DNA from: JAQUGA01 sp964521105
Lineage (GTDB): Bacteria; Bacteroidota; Bacteroidia; Bacteroidales; WCHB1-69
Direction of reading: 5' to 3'
DNA length: 50,428 nucleotides
NCBI GenBank assembly: GCA_964521105.1
Contig: CAZFPO010000013.1
Coordinates: 1-50,428 of the forward strand
Part shown: piece by piece, positions 26,788 through 36,542 of the stretch
How the letters are laid out: each line of letters opens with the position of its first letter
How positions within the stretch are numbered: position 1 is the stretch's first letter
Translations under genes and position numbers: made by a program
Notes under the pieces: generated by a model
Databases searched by the model: none
What the model saw: the letters and a program-made list of their open reading frames with translations, nothing else
Told to the model about the DNA's origin: nothing

Positions 26788-28067
26788 TACAAACTAATAT
26801 ATGGTAACAGTGATTCCATTTTAATTCCCCTGGATCCTTTTATCAAAATTATAGCATCTTGGATAGGATTAGCCGAAATATATTTAATTGCTTCTCCATT
26901 TGTTTTAAAGCATAAGTGAGTTTTAGATATATCTGCTTTCATAAACATATCACCAACAAAAATAGCCAAATTGGGGTTTATTTCTTCAACCTTTTCGATG
27001 ATGTTTTGATGTTCCATTAAGCTATATTCACCCAGTTCTAACATGTCTCCTAAAATCAGCACCTTTTTATCATGATTAATGTTTTCCATGTTTTTTATAG
27101 CTTCCATCATGCTACTGGGGTTAGCATTGTATGCATCAAGGATGATTTTATTAGTATTTGTTTCAACAAATTGAGAGCGATTATTTGACGGAATATAATT
27201 TACCAATGCAAATTGAATTTCGTTGTAAGATAAATTAAAATAATAACCGATACTTATTGCAGCAAGAATATTTTTTAAATTATAAGCACCAACTAAATGA
27301 GTGTTAAATAGTTGGTTATTTGCCTTTATGGTCAAATACGGAATATTGTTAATTATTTCTCCTTGAACATCTCCTCCATTTGTTCCATAAGTTATTTTAG
27401 AGCTTCCAATTGACAATTCGGATAATAGATTAGAATCGAAATCAACAAAAAGATTTCCTTTTGTTTTTAGGATATAATCGTATAATGCTTTTTTAGTTTG
27501 AATGATCCCTTCTATCGAACCAAATCCTTCAAGATGTGCTTTCCCAATATTTGTAATTATCCCGTGTGTTGGTTTTGATATTTCGCATAATTCGGCAATT
27601 TCACCGATGTGATTTGCACCCATTTCAACTATTGCAATTTCATGAAATGGCATAATTGAAAGTATAGTTAAGGGTACGCCAATATGGTTATTCAAATTTC
27701 CTTTTGTTGCTTGTACATTGTATTTAGAACTTAATACTGAATATATAAGCTCTTTAGTTGTAGTTTTGCCATTGGTTCCAGTAATTCCAATAATAGGAAT
27801 AGAAAGTGAATTCCGATGCATAACTGCTACATCTTGCAATGTTTTTAAAACATCTTCAACAAGTATGATTTTTTCATGTTCAAAAATGTTTTCATCACAA
27901 ATTGCCCATGACGCTCCTTTATTAATTGCTTCTATCGCAAATTTATTACCATTAAAATTTTCACCTTTTAATGCAAAAAAAATGGAATCAGGAATAATGT
28001 TTCTGGTGTCTGTAGAAACTAAGTAATTTTTTTTATAGAGATTGTAAATGTTTTCAATTGTATTCAT
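26787..28067 (-). CDS. murF: UDP-N-acetylmuramoyl-tripeptide--D-alanyl-D-alanine ligase
   Basis: A 426-residue Mur ligase that adds D-Ala-D-Ala to the UDP-MurNAc tripeptide, the last cytoplasmic step of the peptidoglycan precursor. STDTRNIIPDSIFFALKGENFNGNKFA is the substrate-binding N-terminus, IIGITGTNGKTTTKE the P-loop (about residues 92-106), GNLNNHIGVPLTIL and AIVEMGANHIGEI the middle domain, and ILDAYNANPSSMMEAI with VLILGDMLELGEYS the C-terminal domain. It lies downstream of gldJ beyond a terminator and overlaps anmK by one base. Confidence 0.95.
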   Translation of the reverse strand: MNTIENIYNLYKKNYLVSTDTRNIIPDSIFFALKGENFNGNKFAIEAINKGASWAICDENIFEHEKIILVEDVLKTLQDVAVMHRNSLSIPIIGITGTNGKTTTKELIYSVLSSKYNVQATKGNLNNHIGVPLTILSIMPFHEIAIVEMGANHIGEIAELCEISKPTHGIITNIGKAHLEGFGSIEGIIQTKKALYDYILKTKGNLFVDFDSNLLSELSIGSSKITYGTNGGDVQGEIINNIPYLTIKANNQLFNTHLVGAYNLKNILAAISIGYYFNLSYNEIQFALVNYIPSNNRSQFVETNTNKIILDAYNANPSSMMEAIKNMENINHDKKVLILGDMLELGEYSLMEHQNIIEKVEEINPNLAIFVGDMFMKADISKTHLCFKTNGEAIKYISANPIQDAIILIKGSRGIKMESLLPYISL

Positions 28068-28084
28068 GGTAATAGTTTAAATAA

Positions 28085-28116
28085 AAACCCTCATCTACTA
28101 ACATAAATGAGGGTTT
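28085..28116 (-). terminator. Terminator between gldJ and murF
   Basis: A 10-base stem (AAACCCTCAT / ATGAGGGTTT) with a 12-base loop. On the - strand it is followed by TTTTTAT, 18 bases after the gldJ stop. Confidence 0.75.
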
Positions 28117-28133
28117 GAAATTGTTTAGTTTAA

Positions 28134-29654
28134 TTATTTTTTTCCACCGCTAATTGGAGGACCAAGACGTGCCATTGCACATCTAAATCCAATGAAATCG
28201 GTAGATTCATCTTGTTCTAAATATCTGCGTTGTCCAGGACCCATCCAATATTGTAAATCTTTCCAAGAACCACCTTTGTATATGCGAGCTTTATCGGTAA
28301 CCAAAGTGTAAAACTCGTCTTGATTTTGGTTTAGAGGGTCGGCTTTATACATTTTGTTAGTTGAAGCTGTGGAATCGTATTTTGGAGGATTTGCTCCACC
28401 CCAAGTGTTTACACCGCTAGTAAAATCACCATCAACATAGTTAATATTGTCAGACTGACGATAATTTCTACGACGGTTGTTTTTGAAATCGGACACTGGA
28501 ACAGTTGGTATTTTGCCAACAGAATCTCGGTCGGCAATTGTGTTTTCCTGAACATCTTCAATTTTCTTAGTAGTATAAACATTACCTCTAAAAGGACGGA
28601 AGTCGTTGGTGTAATCGCTTGATAAATTGCGATAAACATCCATTACCCATTCCGATACATTACCGCCCATATTATATAAGCCATAATCGTTGGGCCAATA
28701 AGAATAAACAGGAGCAGTAACATCTGCTGCATCATTTAAGTATCCAGCAATACCCATGTAATCACCTTTACCTCTACGCATATTTGCTACAAAGTCGCCA
28801 TAAAATTTATTATCATCGGTACGAGCAATATGTCCATTCCAAGGGTATAATCTGCGTTCTAAAATACGTTCACCTAAAGTGTTGCCAATTAATCCTAACG
28901 CTGCAAATTCCCATTCAGCTTCGGTTGGTAATCGATAAATTGGAAGCAAAATACCGTCTTCCATTTTTGTATTTCTAAATTCACCTGTTACTAAATTTTG
29001 GAATCTACGGTCAGAGTTTCCTTCATATTCTTCGTAAGTTAAATAGGAGTCAGTATTAAAATAACCTTCTGCCGATGGTTCAGGAACTAATGTAATAACA
29101 CCAATTTCAACCAAAATCATTTCATTAACGCGGTCGGTTCTCCATGCACAATAATCGGTTGCTTGTTCCCACGATACTCCAACTACTGGATATTCGCGAT
29201 AAGCTGGGTGACGTAAATAATAGTTTACATAAGGCTCATTGTATGCCAATTTATTTCGCCAAACTAATGTGTCGGGTAGAGCTTTGCGATATACTACTGC
29301 TAAATCAGCAGGAACAAAAACTCTATAAAGCCAATGCAAATACTCTAAATAATCTAAGTTGCGAATTTCTACTTCATCCATATAAAAAGATGAAACAGTA
29401 ACTCTACGAGGATTATTGTCCCAATCATACATTACATCTTGTTCGGCTCTTCCCATAACAAATGTTCCACCCTCGATTAATAGCAATCCTGGTCCTGTCA
29501 TTTGTTCTTCAAATGGTGCTACTTCAAAACCACCATTTCTAGGATTATTATATTCCCAACCAGTAGTATTTGATGCAGATTTTCTGCAGGATTGTAAGCC
29601 CAAAAAACTAAAGCTTACAACTGTTGCTAAAATAACTAATTTAATTTTATTCAT
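28134..29654 (-). CDS. gldJ: GldJ-like type IX secretion / gliding lipoprotein
   Basis: A 506-residue predicted lipoprotein. The signal (MNKIKLVILATVVSFSFLGLQSC) ends in a lipobox with Cys23. It is followed by TTGWEYNNPRNGGFEV and a formylglycine-generating-enzyme-like fold (LLLIEGGTFVMGRAEQDVM, RRVTVSSFYMDEVEIRNLDYLEYL, PVVGVSWEQATDYCAWRTDRVNE, YRLPTEAEWEFAA, YNMGGNVSEWVMD, IYKGGSWKDLQYW, FIGFRCAMA). GldJ supports type IX function and GldK/PorK stability. The ATG at 29654 is chosen over an upstream TTG because it starts the signal peptide. It follows the porP gene after 32 bases. Confidence in GldJ over GldK rests on the N-terminal text and its porU/porV linkage. Confidence 0.88.
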   Translation of the reverse strand: MNKIKLVILATVVSFSFLGLQSCRKSASNTTGWEYNNPRNGGFEVAPFEEQMTGPGLLLIEGGTFVMGRAEQDVMYDWDNNPRRVTVSSFYMDEVEIRNLDYLEYLHWLYRVFVPADLAVVYRKALPDTLVWRNKLAYNEPYVNYYLRHPAYREYPVVGVSWEQATDYCAWRTDRVNEMILVEIGVITLVPEPSAEGYFNTDSYLTYEEYEGNSDRRFQNLVTGEFRNTKMEDGILLPIYRLPTEAEWEFAALGLIGNTLGERILERRLYPWNGHIARTDDNKFYGDFVANMRRGKGDYMGIAGYLNDAADVTAPVYSYWPNDYGLYNMGGNVSEWVMDVYRNLSSDYTNDFRPFRGNVYTTKKIEDVQENTIADRDSVGKIPTVPVSDFKNNRRRNYRQSDNINYVDGDFTSGVNTWGGANPPKYDSTASTNKMYKADPLNQNQDEFYTLVTDKARIYKGGSWKDLQYWMGPGQRRYLEQDESTDFIGFRCAMARLGPPISGGKK

Positions 29655-29686
29655 TGCTTCCTGATTTTTTTTCAATAATTAAATAA

Positions 29687-30679
29687 CTAAAATGATGGGC
29701 AATTTATTGCTCTCACACGTCTTCTTTTTTCTGGACAACGGAATTGATACATAAAAGAGATTTCATGTGCACCGCCAGTTACGTTGGTAAGTTTTGAAAC
29801 AGTTAAATCGTATGTATATCCAAATTTAAAAGTTTCTTGTTGAACTCCAAATAAAACGATGAAAGCATCTGGGTTTTCAAAATTTTGACGAAACCACATA
29901 CCCGCAACAAATGGATAGTAATTGTAGTAAAATCCATAGTTAATTTGATGGAATTTCATTTGTTGTTGATATAAAATATTTGGAGAAATTGTAATGTCAT
30001 TAATGCTTCGGTTTCGTCGGCTTTTACGTTTTATGTCAATCACATATCCTGCATGGGCAGTGTATTTTCTGGGTAATTTACTAATGCTAATAAAACCTTC
30101 TTCGGGTTGTGTTAAGTGATGAACTGCAACTCCACCAAAGAAGTTTTCGGTGTATCCTAATAATCCCGCCGAAAAGTCAACATACCCTTTTGTTAGCGAA
30201 CCTGGACGAATTTCTTGTGTGTTGTAAACAAATCCGTATCTTTCATCAATCATATCGCCGAAAGTAAGATTGTCCCAATTTAATGTTTTTTGTTGGAATG
30301 TTGCTTGTAATGCAGCTCTCATCGAAAATTTACGATTTACATCTAATTTATAGGAGTAAATTGCACTAATTGCGTTTGTATTAATTGTTCCTTGTCCTGC
30401 GCGGTCGCCCATAAATAAAATTCCAACTCCACCCGATAATCTATCAAAATGTTGGTCATAAGCTGCCGAATAGGTTACAAAAGTCCCTGTAATAGAAGGC
30501 CATTGGTCACGGAAATTTAGTACCATACGAGGACAAACTGCTGATCCAGCAAAAGCTGGATTTAAGTATATTGGACTAGCATAAAATTGCGAAAACTGAG
30601 GGTCTTGGCTGTATAATAGGAAGCTTTGGAAGGTTATTGCTATAACGAATCCAAACTTTAAGATTTTTTTTACAATCAT
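29687..30679 (-). CDS. PorP/SprF-family outer-membrane beta-barrel protein
   Basis: A 330-residue exported protein: signal peptide to about residue 24, then QDPQFSQFYASPIYLNPAFAGS, the family signature, and alternating beta strands to the end (FKFGYTYDLTVSKL). PorP and SprF work with the type IX system, SprF supporting secretion of the adhesin SprB and PorP being needed in Porphyromonas. Multiple paralogues are common, so this may not be the PorP of the porPKLMN operon. Here it heads a - strand unit with gldJ and is divergent from porU. Confidence 0.87.
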   Translation of the reverse strand: MIVKKILKFGFVIAITFQSFLLYSQDPQFSQFYASPIYLNPAFAGSAVCPRMVLNFRDQWPSITGTFVTYSAAYDQHFDRLSGGVGILFMGDRAGQGTINTNAISAIYSYKLDVNRKFSMRAALQATFQQKTLNWDNLTFGDMIDERYGFVYNTQEIRPGSLTKGYVDFSAGLLGYTENFFGGVAVHHLTQPEEGFISISKLPRKYTAHAGYVIDIKRKSRRNRSINDITISPNILYQQQMKFHQINYGFYYNYYPFVAGMWFRQNFENPDAFIVLFGVQQETFKFGYTYDLTVSKLTNVTGGAHEISFMYQFRCPEKRRRVRAINCPSF

Positions 30680-30879
30680 GTTATTCCCGATTTTAAGTTA
30701 CAATATTACAAAAAATTTTAATTATGCAGTTCGTTTTAAAAAAAAATATGTTGTTTTTAGTTGTTCATTAACTTTTTTATACGCTATTATTATTAAAAAG
30801 TTTTATCTATTTTTATTTTTTTTCTAAAAAGAACAATAATTTTGTATTAAAATTGTTTGCTGTTTAAAGTTGTTTATTA
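30680..30879. promoter_or_regulatory. Divergent intergenic region between porP/sprF and porU
   Basis: A 200-base AT-rich region. TAATTTTG at 30837-30844 fits the -7 consensus, 36 bases upstream of the porU ATG; no good -33 is seen. Towards porP, a one-mismatch element (CAATATTA, 30711-30718) reads TAATATTG on the - strand. No other gene or repeat is seen. Confidence 0.4.
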
Positions 30880-33800
30880 ATGCTAAGACGTATGATGAAG
30901 TTGAAAAATTGGGTTGCTTTAATTATTTTTTTTATTTTAAGTTCTTTTTCGGGTTTTTCTCAAACATTTTCTTTTAGTGATTCTTTAGTTTGGAAGCCAT
31001 CTGAAAAAATTAAAATCGATGAAAAAAAATATAAAACAATTCTAAGTTTCGAAAATTGTCAGTTTGATAATCCAGGTAGTTTTGTACCATATTATGTTAA
31101 TAGATTACCAGTAACTATAGTTAATGGCTCGGTCGAGAGCCAATTTATTTCGATTAAAACGGAAGTGTTAGACGAATCTATTTGTAAAATAATTGGTCTT
31201 AATAAGTTAAATGTTTCTAGCCAATTTATTGTGAACTCTACTATCTATTCTGAAAGAGGGAAACCTTATCTAAATTTCTCAATTTTTCCAATTAGATATA
31301 TTAACGAAAAATTTGAGTTGTTAAAATCATTCACAATTCAATTTAATGTTTCGAACTTGAAAAATCAAACCAAAAACAGGGTTTATGCTAATAATTCAGT
31401 TTTAAACTCAGGCAATTGGTATAAATTTACGGTTCGTAATTCTGGAATTACAAAAATTACATACAACGACTTAAAAACTTTAGGAATTGACCCTTCTTCG
31501 GTTAATCCATCAAATATTTCGGTTTTTGGTAATGGTGGAGCCGTTTTATCTGAATTAAATTCGGTTTTTAGGTATGATGATTTGCAAGAATGTGCAATTG
31601 AAGTTATTGGTGGAAGTGATGGAAGTTTTGATGCCCAAGATTATATTTTATTTTATGCAAAAGGTCCTGTTGACTGGTTTTATGATCAGGCGGAGCAAAG
31701 CTTTTTTCATATTCAAAATCAATTTTCTGATTTTTCTGCTTATTTTTTATGTGTTGATGCAGGCATTGGTTCTAAAAAAAGAGTAACAATTAAACCAAGT
31801 GTTTCAGAAGCTCCTAATAATGAATTTTCAACTTTTACCGATTATGCTGTGTATGAAAAAGATTTAGTAAATTTAGCTAAATCAGGAAAAGAATGGTTTG
31901 GAGAATCGTTCGACGTAAATAATTCATATGCTTTTCCATTTCGTTTTCCAGGAATTAATACTTCTCAACAAGGAAAAATTATTTTCCGATTAGCCGCTTA
32001 CTCAAATGTTAATTCATCTTTTAATATTAATGTTGCTTCTTCTAATTTCAATATTGGGGTGGCTTCTATACCATTTTATAATTATAGAGCTATAACTACT
32101 CAAAGTGTTCAGTTTTTTACTCCAAATGCTAGCAATTTTAATGTTAATCTTTCTTATAATAAGCCTCAAGTTACTTCTGTTGGTTGGCTCGACTATATTA
32201 TAATTAATGTAAAAAGAAATTTAAAACAAAGTGAAGGGCAAGTTGCATTTCGTGAGCCCGAAAGTGTTGGTGTGGGTAATGTTTCACAATATAATATTTC
32301 TGATGCAAATTCTAATTCCAAAATTTGGGATATTACCGATTATTTAAACCCCGTTAGGATTGATGTTAACCCAATTTCTGGTACGTTAACTTTTAAAGAT
32401 AAAAGTGATTCATTGCGACAATATGTATTATTTGATGGTTCTTCATTTCAATCAATTTTACCCAATGGAAAAATCTCTAATCAAAATTTACATGCACTTC
32501 CAAACTGCGATATGATTATTATTTCAAATTCTACATTAATTGCAGAAGCTGAAAGATTGGCTGATTTTCATAGATCGCAACGCAATATGGTTATTAATGT
32601 TGTTAATATTTCTCAAGTATATAATGAGTTTTCATCTGGCAATCCCGACCCCACCGCCATTCGTGATTTTGTAAAGATGTTTTACGACCGTTATAGTAGC
32701 AATTCTCCAAAGTATTTATTGTTATTTGGAGATGCTAGTTATGATTACAAAAATGTGTTAGGTTATAACCAAAATTTAATACCTACATACGAAAATAATA
32801 ATTCAACCGATGATTATTCATCGTGGGATAGTGATGATTACTTTGGACTTTTAGATAACAATGAGGGATATCAAGCGAATGGTACGTTGGATATTGGCAT
32901 TGGTCGCTTTGTAGTCCAAAATTCTACTGAGGCTGCTCAAATGGTTGATAAAACTATTAGATATTTTACAAAATCTAAAATACAACCCGAATCAATTATC
33001 CAACATTCAAATTTTGGCGATTGGAGAGCCTATGTTACAATTTTAGCAGATGATGAAGATAATAATATCCATATTTCAGATGCTGATAAATTAGCTAAAA
33101 TAATTGAAACAAATTTTAAATCATATAATGTTGAAAAGATTTATTTTGATGCTTATCCTCAGGTTTCATATTCTGGTGGACAAAGATATCCTGATGTTGA
33201 AAACGCACTTAATCAACGAATGACTAAAGGTGCATTATTTGTCGATTATGTTGGACATGGTGGGGAGGTTGGTTGGGCTCATGAAAGAATATTGAAAATT
33301 TCGGATATTTTAAAATGGAATAATAAATACAATTTGCCAATTTTTATTACCGCTACTTGCGAATTTACCCGATTTGATGACCCTGTCAGAGTTTCAGCTG
33401 GAGAATTAGTCTTTTTAAATGCAAATGGTGGAGCTGCTGCTATGTTTACTACGTCACGTGTGGCTTGGTCAAATACAAATTTTAGCTTAAATCAAAGTTT
33501 GTTAAGTTCATCTTTTGCTAAAGTTAATGGCGAATATTTAGCCTTAGGTGATTTAATGAAAACAGCAAAAAATATAAATGTACTCAGCTCTTTCAATATT
33601 CGGAATTTTATTCTGCTCGGCGACCCATCTATAATTCCTGCTTATCCTCAATATAAAGTTGAAACTACTCAAATAAATGGGAAAAATATATCAACAAATA
33701 CTGATACAATTAGTGCCTTTTCGCATGTAACAGTTGCCGGAAAAATTACTGATGAAAATGGATTGTTGCTAAGTGATTTTAATGGCTTGGTTTACCCCAC

Positions 33801-34731
33801 TGTTTTTGATAAACCCTCGCAAATAACCACGCTTGTTAACGACCCCGCTAGCTCTCAATTTACTTTTCTTTATCAAAAAAGTGTACTGTTTAAAGGCAAA
33901 GTTAAAGTAACAAATGGACTTTTTAACTTCAGTTTTATTGTCCCCAAAGATATAATGTATAATTATGGATATGGGAAAATTAGTTATTATGCTAATTCTG
34001 AAAGCAGCGATGCTATAGGATATTATAATAATTTTGTTATAGGAGGATTAGATACAAATAGTCAAATTTCGGATATTAAAGGTCCTGAAATTAGAATAGT
34101 TATGAATAATGATAAATTTGTTTCGGGGGGATTAACAAACGAAAGTCCAATATTAATTGCTTATGTTAAAGATTCTACTGGAATAAATACAGTTAGTAAT
34201 GGTATTGGACATGATGCAATTGCAATTCTCGATGACGATGTTAATAACAGCATTATAATTAACGATTATTACGAATCAGATTTAGATAAATACAATAGTG
34301 GTGTATTTAAATATCCATACCGTAAATTAACCGAGGGTAAGCACAAACTAACAGTAAAAGTTTGGGATATAATGAATAATTCTTCACAGGAAAGCATCGA
34401 ATTTATTGTAGTTAATTCGGCTGAACTGGCAATTAAACATGTGTTGAATTACCCCAATCCATTTACTACTAATACCTCTTTTTACTTTGAACAAAATCAG
34501 CCCGATAATGCGTTAGATGTTATGATACAAATCTTTACGGTGTCAGGAAAATCAGTAAAAACTATCCGTCAATATGTTACTATGAACGGGTTCCGTTCTG
34601 ATGGAATAGTTTGGGACGGTTGCGATGATTTTGGAGATAAATTAGCGAAAGGAGTGTATATTTATAAAATTAGAGTAAAAAATCAAAATGGCGACATCGC
34701 CGAAAAAACTGAAAAAATTGTAATCATATAA
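30880..34731 (+). CDS. porU: PorU, type IX secretion system sortase (C25 peptidase)
   Basis: A 1283-residue surface protease that removes cargo sorting domains and joins the product to A-LPS, by analogy with Porphyromonas gingivalis PorU. A signal peptide (MMKLKNWVALIIFFILSSFSGFSQ, from the second start) leads to a long N-terminal prodomain-like region, then the C25 caspase-like domain with PKYLLLFGDASYDY, the catalytic His793 (YVGHGGE) and Cys827 (TATCEFTRF). The spacing (34) is close to that in P. gingivalis. The C-terminal part holds Ig-like modules and a FlgD-like domain (LNYPNPFTTNTSFYFEQN, GVYIYKIRVK), perhaps its own sorting-like end. Two Met starts lie close together. Confidence 0.93.
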   Translation: MLRRMMKLKNWVALIIFFILSSFSGFSQTFSFSDSLVWKPSEKIKIDEKKYKTILSFENCQFDNPGSFVPYYVNRLPVTIVNGSVESQFISIKTEVLDESICKIIGLNKLNVSSQFIVNSTIYSERGKPYLNFSIFPIRYINEKFELLKSFTIQFNVSNLKNQTKNRVYANNSVLNSGNWYKFTVRNSGITKITYNDLKTLGIDPSSVNPSNISVFGNGGAVLSELNSVFRYDDLQECAIEVIGGSDGSFDAQDYILFYAKGPVDWFYDQAEQSFFHIQNQFSDFSAYFLCVDAGIGSKKRVTIKPSVSEAPNNEFSTFTDYAVYEKDLVNLAKSGKEWFGESFDVNNSYAFPFRFPGINTSQQGKIIFRLAAYSNVNSSFNINVASSNFNIGVASIPFYNYRAITTQSVQFFTPNASNFNVNLSYNKPQVTSVGWLDYIIINVKRNLKQSEGQVAFREPESVGVGNVSQYNISDANSNSKIWDITDYLNPVRIDVNPISGTLTFKDKSDSLRQYVLFDGSSFQSILPNGKISNQNLHALPNCDMIIISNSTLIAEAERLADFHRSQRNMVINVVNISQVYNEFSSGNPDPTAIRDFVKMFYDRYSSNSPKYLLLFGDASYDYKNVLGYNQNLIPTYENNNSTDDYSSWDSDDYFGLLDNNEGYQANGTLDIGIGRFVVQNSTEAAQMVDKTIRYFTKSKIQPESIIQHSNFGDWRAYVTILADDEDNNIHISDADKLAKIIETNFKSYNVEKIYFDAYPQVSYSGGQRYPDVENALNQRMTKGALFVDYVGHGGEVGWAHERILKISDILKWNNKYNLPIFITATCEFTRFDDPVRVSAGELVFLNANGGAAAMFTTSRVAWSNTNFSLNQSLLSSSFAKVNGEYLALGDLMKTAKNINVLSSFNIRNFILLGDPSIIPAYPQYKVETTQINGKNISTNTDTISAFSHVTVAGKITDENGLLLSDFNGLVYPTVFDKPSQITTLVNDPASSQFTFLYQKSVLFKGKVKVTNGLFNFSFIVPKDIMYNYGYGKISYYANSESSDAIGYYNNFVIGGLDTNSQISDIKGPEIRIVMNNDKFVSGGLTNESPILIAYVKDSTGINTVSNGIGHDAIAILDDDVNNSIIINDYYESDLDKYNSGVFKYPYRKLTEGKHKLTVKVWDIMNNSSQESIEFIVVNSAELAIKHVLNYPNPFTTNTSFYFEQNQPDNALDVMIQIFTVSGKSVKTIRQYVTMNGFRSDGIVWDGCDDFGDKLAKGVYIYKIRVKNQNGDIAEKTEKIVII

Positions 34732-34754
34732 CAATATACTCCAAAAATATTCGT

Positions 34755-34762
34755 TATATTTG
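34755..34762 (+). promoter_or_regulatory. Putative -7 element of porV
   Basis: TATATTTG, 22 bases upstream of the porV start and 23 bases after the porU stop. This suggests that porV-ispF can be transcribed independently of porU. The -33 part is not evident. Confidence 0.5.
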
Positions 34763-34784
34763 CGTTTTAAAATAAATCCTTTTT

Positions 34785-35996
34785 ATGAAAATAATTCGTT
34801 TTCCTTTAATTGCTTTACTATTAGTTGTATTGGCTAATAATATCTTAACTGCTCAAATATCAAGAAATCAATTACAATTAAATACAATTACAACCGCTGT
34901 CCCTTTTTTGTTAATTGCACCCGATGCGCGTGCTGGTGCTATGGGTGATGTGGGTGTTTCAACACCTGCCGATGCTGCTTCCATTCATTGGAACCCGGCA
35001 AAATATTTAACTGCAAAGCCTCAAATGGGCTTATCTGTTTCTTATGCTCCTTGGCTTAGAGCTCTTGTTAATGACATCAATTTGGCTTATTTATCAGGCT
35101 ATTATAAATTGGATAAACAAAATGTAATATCTGCTTCACTTCGCTATTTTTCTTTAGGCTCCATCACATTTACCGACGAAAATGGCGAATCTAGAGGAGA
35201 TTATAATCCACACGAATTTGCTATTGATGTTTCTTATGCTCGTTTACTTAGTAACAATTTTTCAATGGGTGTTACGGGTAGATATATTTATTCAAACTTA
35301 ACATTAGGTCAAGTTGTTGCCGGACAAGAATCTCAACCTGGTCAGTCGGTTGCTGCCGATTTATCTGTTTTTTATCATAAAGATTTAGAAATTAAAGGTG
35401 TTGAAAAAGCAACTTTTGGATTTGGTGCCATTATTTCAAATATGGGTGCTAAAATATCCTATACCGAAACAACTACTCGCGACTTTATTCCCACTACATT
35501 GCGTTTTGGACCATCATTATCTATGGATATTGATGCTCATAATTCATTCGTTTTTGCCATCGATTTTAGTAAATTGTTAGTTCCAACACCTCCTGTTTGG
35601 GCTTTTGATGATTCATTAAATGATTATGTTCGCGACCCCGAAGGGAAAAAAATTGTTGAAAAGGGCATGAACCCTGATGTTTCAATAGTTACGGGTATGC
35701 TTCAATCTTTCTACGATGCTCCTGGTGGTTTTAACGAAGAACTTCGCGAAATAAACTTTGGTATTGGTGCTGAATATTGGTATGATAAGCAATTTTGTAT
35801 TAGAGCTGGTTACTTCTTTGAAGATCAAACGAAAGGCGACCGTAAATTTGTTACGTTTGGAGCTGGTTTAAAATATAGTGTATTTGGGCTTGATTTTGCA
35901 TACTTAGTACCAATAAAGCAACGAAACCCGCTCGAAAACACATTGCGTTTTACGCTTACTTTCGACTTTGACGCATTTAAAAAATCAGAAAAATAA
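34785..35996 (+). CDS. porV: PorV (LptO), type IX outer-membrane shuttle protein
   Basis: A 403-residue FadL-like outer-membrane barrel. After a signal peptide (about 1-23), LNTITTAVPFLLIAPDARAGAMGDVGVSTPADAASIHWNPAKY is the diagnostic PorV block. The rest alternates strands and ends NTLRFTLTFDFDAFK. PorV binds cargo emerging from SprA and hands it to PorU. Paired with porU and followed by ispF, as I recall for porU-porV-ispF (PG0026-PG0028) in P. gingivalis. Confidence 0.94.
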   Translation: MKIIRFPLIALLLVVLANNILTAQISRNQLQLNTITTAVPFLLIAPDARAGAMGDVGVSTPADAASIHWNPAKYLTAKPQMGLSVSYAPWLRALVNDINLAYLSGYYKLDKQNVISASLRYFSLGSITFTDENGESRGDYNPHEFAIDVSYARLLSNNFSMGVTGRYIYSNLTLGQVVAGQESQPGQSVAADLSVFYHKDLEIKGVEKATFGFGAIISNMGAKISYTETTTRDFIPTTLRFGPSLSMDIDAHNSFVFAIDFSKLLVPTPPVWAFDDSLNDYVRDPEGKKIVEKGMNPDVSIVTGMLQSFYDAPGGFNEELREINFGIGAEYWYDKQFCIRAGYFFEDQTKGDRKFVTFGAGLKYSVFGLDFAYLVPIKQRNPLENTLRFTLTFDFDAFKKSEK

Positions 35997-36005
35997 TATT
36001 AGGTT

Positions 36006-36485
36006 TTGACTATAATCAGAGTTGGCTTAGGTATTGATACTCACGCTTTTCAAAAGGGTGAGTATTTAATTATTGGTGGAGTTAAAATTCCGTATAATAA
36101 ATCATTTAAAGCCCATTCTGATGGAGATGTTTTAATTCATGCAATTTGCGATGCACTTCTTGGTGCTGCTGGATTAAAAGATATTGGAACTTATTTTCCT
36201 GATAATAATCCTGATTACAAATCAATAAACAGCAGTATTCTTCTCGAAAAGGTAGTCCAAATTATTGATTCCATAGGTTGGAAAGTTTCAAATATCGATT
36301 GTAATATTATAGTTCAAGAACCTAAAATGGCACCTTTTATCGATGAAATGAAAATCAACATTTCCAATTTACTTAAAATAAATATGGAAGATGTTTCAAT
36401 TAAAGCAAAAACTTCCGAAAATTTAGGGTTTATTGGCAGGAGTGAAGGGGTTTCTGCACAAGCAGTTGTGCTTATTAAAAAATAA
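36006..36485 (+). CDS. ispF: 2-C-methyl-D-erythritol 2,4-cyclodiphosphate synthase
   Basis: A 159-residue enzyme of the MEP isoprenoid pathway. Metal site: GLGIDTHAF (Asp11, His13) and KAHSDGDVLIHAICDALLGAAGLKDIGTYFPD, followed by QEPKMAPFIDEM and the C-terminal KAKTSENLGFIGRSEGVSAQAVVLI. It begins with TTG at 36006, as no ATG lies near. It is nine bases behind porV. Confidence 0.95.
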   Translation: MTIIRVGLGIDTHAFQKGEYLIIGGVKIPYNKSFKAHSDGDVLIHAICDALLGAAGLKDIGTYFPDNNPDYKSINSSILLEKVVQIIDSIGWKVSNIDCNIIVQEPKMAPFIDEMKINISNLLKINMEDVSIKAKTSENLGFIGRSEGVSAQAVVLIKK

Positions 36486-36542
36486 TTTTTACTTGTAATA
36501 GTAATTAATCTTAAGTAATATTTTCAATAGAATTGTAAGAAA

